Below the pieces are notes generated by a model. It ran no database searches. It worked only from the letters and a program-made list of their open reading frames with translations, and was not told where the DNA came from. A stretch of 64,000 nt of DNA, taken from Steromphala cineraria (lineage: Eukaryota; Mollusca; Gastropoda; Trochida; Trochidae). The stretch lies in the NCBI GenBank assembly GCA_916613615.1, contig OU744724.1:28568171-28632170 (forward strand). The letters run 5' to 3'. Numbering within the stretch: position 1 is the stretch's first letter; each line of letters starts with the position of its first letter. Shown one piece after another: positions 62,201 through 64,000 of this stretch. The translations under genes were made by a program, and so were the position numbers.

Positions 62201-63816
62201 GAAGAAGCTGTATAAAGCTCCTTGTACCCTACATCTTGTCTGCTCACACCCCCTACCTATTGGATCCCTAAACTCCTTACCCTTTGTCTTCTCAAACTCC
62301 TAGCCTCCTGTCTCTTCACACCCAACCCCTTGGATCCTCAAACTCCTACCCTCTTGTCTCTTCACACCAAACCTCTTGGATCCTCAAACTCCTACCCTCC
62401 TGTCTCTTCACACCCACCTCTTGGATCCTCAAACTCCTACCCTCTTGTCTCTTAACACCCAACCCCTTGGATCCTCAAACTCCTACCCTCCTGTCTCTTC
62501 ACATCTACCTCTTGGATCCTCAAACTCCTATCCTCTTGTCTCTTCACACCCAAACCCTTGAATTCTCAAACTCCTACCCTCCTGTCTGCTCACACCCATC
62601 CCCTTGGATCCTCAAACTCCTACCCACCTGTCTCTTCACACTCAACCCCTTGGATACTCAAACTCCAACCCACCTGTCCCTTCACACCAAACCTCTTGGA
62701 TCCTCAAACTCCTACCCTCTTGTCTATTTACACCCAACCCCTTGGATCCTCAAACGCCTACCCTCGTCTCCTCAAACTTATACCCTCTCTTGTCTCTTCA
62801 CACCCAACCCCTTGGATCCTCAAACTCCTACCCTCCTGTCTCTTCACACCCAACCCCTTGGATCCTCAAACTCCTATCCTCCTGTCTCTCCACATCCAAC
62901 CCCTTGGATCCTCAACCTCCTACCCTCTTGTCTCTTCACACCCAACCTCTTGGATCCTCAAACTCCTACCCTCCTGTCTCTTCACACCCACCTCTTGGAT
63001 CCTCAAATTCCTACCCTCTTGTCTCTTCACACCCAACCCCTTGGATCCACAAACTCCCACCCTCCTGTCTCTTCACACCCAACCCCTTGGATCCTCAAAC
63101 CCTACCCTGTTGTCTCTTCACACCAATCCCCCTTGGATCTTCAAACTCCTACCTCCTATCTCTTCACACCCATCCCCTTGAATCCTTAAACTCCTACCCT
63201 CTTGTCTTTTCACACCCAACCTCTTGGATCCTCAAACTCCTACCCTCTTGTCTCCTCAAACTTATACCCTCTTGGATCCTCAAACTCCTACCCTCTTGTC
63301 TCCTCAAACTTATACCCTCTTGTCTCTTCACAGCCAACCCCTTGGATCCTCAAACCCCTACCCTATTGTCTCCTCAAACTCCTACCCTATTGTCTCTTTA
63401 CACCCAACCTCTTGGATCCTTAAACCCCTGCCCTCTAGTCTCTTCACACCCAACTTCTCAGATCTCTTTACCTCTTGTCTCTTAAGTCCTACTTATTGTC
63501 TCTACACACCTTCATCCAAGTCTCTTCACAATCTTTCTCCTCACACCCTACAGAGCTTCACAAACCCTAATCGAAAACTCCTCATAAATGTGAACCAAAT
63601 AAACTGTCCCAAATACTCACTGGATCCTGTTCCTTGACTGGCCCCGGATTGAGTGCTCTCCTGCTTGACCAGTGTCCGCTCAGCAACCGTCGGTGGGATC
63701 TGGTTCCCGATCTGAGCCCTCGACGTCATCTTGATGCTGCTGTTGTTGATGCTCTGTCGACTGATGACGGAGTCCTGACGCTGAGGACCCTTCTCCGACG
63801 TCTCTGGAGCCCCTTC
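53283..63816 (-). CDS. PLCB: phospholipase C-beta, C-terminal 429 residues (5' part beyond window)
   Basis: PLC-beta cleaves PIP2 at the plasma membrane under Gq control. Only the post-C2 linker and the C-terminal coiled-coil domain are here. Exons from 5' to 3': 63621-63816, 61979-62059, 61625-61740, 60787-60984, 59830-60101, 58476-58533, 57199-57285, 53283-53564, all with GT-AG borders and matching phases. PLSTLKLQKPFLKSV with KELETLRRKHEK matches the start of the vertebrate PLCB1 C-terminal domain. ELRQAQAQIYIALCKDHYQ and LQELHDREVGELTKRMDQQ match its Gq-binding coiled coil. LSRIKREAQTKHISVVVQE continues it. The end is Ser/Pro-rich and finishes ETTAM, a possible class I PDZ ligand. Closest to the PLCB1-3/Plc21C class, not NorpA/PLCB4. 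Introns are packed with repeats. Confidence 0.9.
53624..54039. mobile_element. MITE family 3, copy b, in the last PLC-beta intron
   Basis: The inverted ends are perfect over about 34 bp (CATTCTCTCCCCACAGAGGC, then AGCTCAGTCATA), with 416 bp overall. Flanks AGGCACATT and AAGTACATT match at 7 of 9, a possible worn 9-bp target duplication. The element ends 59 nt upstream of the acceptor of the last coding exon, so a false in-frame N-terminal extension (WGENE) is read from its end. Confidence 0.85.
54470..55720 (+). repeat. higher-order tandem array rich in TGACCTTGACCT
   Basis: A period of about 435-445 bp (54773 to 55208; 55063 to 55507) is built of two sub-units. Each sub-unit carries a TGACCTTGACCTTTGA-type block (about 54493, 54620, 54773, 54905, 55063, 55208, 55340, 55507). 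A (GGC)n run at 55632-55648 and the AGAGCCATTGGCTCT hairpin near 55666 close it, in the orientation opposite to 11055-11650. Confidence 0.8.
55905..56735 (-). repeat. 146-bp tandem array within an AGAGCCA-family element
   Basis: GACCCCTGTGACCCTATTTG recurs at 55921, 56066, 56212, 56358 and 56504. It ends with a (GGAC)n-like run (56645-56695) and GGGCCATGCCATAAGCCCAT, the inverted counterpart of the start of 11055-11650. Confidence 0.88.
56738..56765. repeat. perfect GC-rich hairpin
   Basis: AGCAGCCCCG and CGGGGCTGCT form a 10-bp stem around TCCTTAGG. A related GCAGAGCAGCCCCGG occurs near 54426, so the two may mark the ends of one 2.3-kb repeat block. Confidence 0.65.
57405..58430 (+). repeat. 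about 151-bp tandem array rich in AAGGTCAAGGTCA
   Basis: GTGACCTTGAAAATAAGGTC begins units at about 57501, 57635, 57778, 57930, 58081 and 58232. The outer ends are TGTCCCCCGCCGC and GCGGCGGGGGACA (inverted), with CGGACGTACGGACGCCG before the right end. The array fills the intron between PLC-beta exons 58476-58533 and 57199-57285. Confidence 0.88.
58800..58890 (+). repeat. element end with hairpin
   Basis: TATACCCCACGACTACG pairs with CGTCGTAGCAGGGGTATA. A GGACGCACGGACAAGCGGA run precedes it, the usual neighbour of such ends in this window. Confidence 0.55.
59189..59261 (-). pseudogene. tRNA-like sequence (tRNA pseudogene or SINE head)
   Basis: On the minus strand it has a perfect pol III A box (TAGCTCAGGCGG) and B box (GGTTCGAATCC), a D arm (GCTC...GAGC) and a T arm (GCGGG-TTCGAAT-CCCGC). 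The anticodon stem is broken (CTGTT against CATAG), and the acceptor ends GCCTCGG and TTGAAAC do not pair. An AAC (Val) anticodon could be read from TTAACAA. It is thus not a working tRNA as written. Confidence 0.6.
59519..59656. repeat. 138-bp palindromic element
   Basis: GATATTAACCTGTCCCT at the left pairs with AGGGACAGGTTAATATC at the right. The arms continue through ATTGAAATGT and a GGGGT(C/G)(G/A)GGGGAAA core. No spacer gene is present. Confidence 0.75.
60213..60285 (+). repeat. duplicated edge of a PLC-beta exon
   Basis: AGATCTGTGATGGTCTCAAC then TGTCATCTGGAGGTG and GAGTGAATAA copies 60068-60121, which spans the acceptor of exon 59830-60101. A third, shorter echo (TAGATCTTTGCTTGTGCCTA) is near 60719. 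Confidence 0.65.
62230..63480 (+). repeat. 47-bp minisatellite, about 26 units, in a PLC-beta intron
   Basis: The unit runs TTGGATCCTCAAACTCCTAC, CCTC(C/T)TGTCTCTTCACACC, CAACCCC. One strand is almost all pyrimidine plus A. Because the unit lacks stops in every forward frame, long open frames (up to 301 codons) appear in all three. None is a credible gene. Most units contain a GGATCC site. Confidence 0.95.
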
Positions 63817-63819
63817 CTG

Positions 63820-64000
63820 TATACAGTAGAGTCATTACACACTGTGCCCAGATTGTATACAGTAGAGTCATTACACAGGGCACAGATTGTATACAGTAGA
63901 GTCATTACACAGGGCACAGATTGTATACAGTAGAGTCATTACACTGTGCCCAGATTGTATACAGTAGAGTCATTACACAGGGCACAGATTGTATACAGTT
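63820..64000 (+). repeat. 34-bp tandem repeat abutting a PLC-beta exon, runs off the window
   Basis: TGTATACAGTAGAGTCATTA, CACAGGGCACAGAT repeats five times. The array begins within a few bases of the acceptor at 63816, so the splice acceptor TGTATACAG is derived from the first unit. Confidence 0.92.

Noticed and set aside
62284..63189. 301-codon plus-strand open frame (and overlapping 207- and 293-codon frames)
   Set aside because: All three frames are open only because the 47-bp minisatellite unit lacks stops; the protein is a pure readout of the array and lies in a PLC-beta intron.

Overview
The window is AT-rich animal nuclear DNA. Genes are split by many short introns with GT-AG borders, stop-to-gene distances are large, and dispersed and tandem repeats fill most of the space. 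The encoded proteins (NEK2, the MNLL subunit of complex I, phospholipase C-beta) are animal proteins. The repeat style (short inverted-repeat elements, tandem arrays rich in TGACCTTGACCT, elements ending in an AGAGCCA-TGGCTCT hairpin) suggests a lophotrochozoan, most likely a bivalve mollusc. The species assignment is inference.

Layout. (1) 398-9808, plus strand: a complete NEK2 mitotic kinase gene in nine coding exons. Exon 8 can be read through to a stop at 7284 or spliced to exon 9, giving a short form and a long form; only the long form has the PP1-docking and KEN motifs. (2) 9.8-14.8 kb: repeats, including a 213-bp fold-back. (3) 14848-15820, minus strand: a small mitochondrial locus whose spliced mRNA appears dicistronic. 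A 58-aa membrane microprotein is followed, 2 nt after its stop, by NDUFB1 (60 aa). (4) 16.2-26.5 kb: tandem repeats, an intact Tc1-type transposon nested inside another inverted-repeat element, and several copies of a roughly 350-bp MITE. (5) 26942-32189 and 39125-40329, both minus strand: two two-exon genes for small Cys-motif membrane proteins of 178 and 179 residues. They look like paralogues of each other, and I do not recognise the family. (6) 32-53 kb: MITEs, a decayed Tc1-type transposase, a non-LTR reverse transcriptase fragment and several minisatellites; no convincing gene apart from the 39-40 kb paralogue. (7) 53283 to beyond the right edge, minus strand: the 3' part of a phospholipase C-beta gene (eight exons, 429 residues), whose introns hold large tandem arrays.

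The genes do not form one pathway: NEK2 acts in centrosome separation, NDUFB1 and its partner ORF in the mitochondrial inner membrane, and PLC-beta in Gq signalling. The most notable observations are the dicistronic NDUFB1 mRNA with no internal ATG, the unrecognised paralogous membrane-protein pair, the NEK2 isoform switch that parallels vertebrate NEK2A/NEK2B, and repeated duplication of exon edges inside introns (NEK2 intron 2 and PLC-beta). All gene models are read by eye from splice consensus, frame and family resemblance; no transcript data were available.
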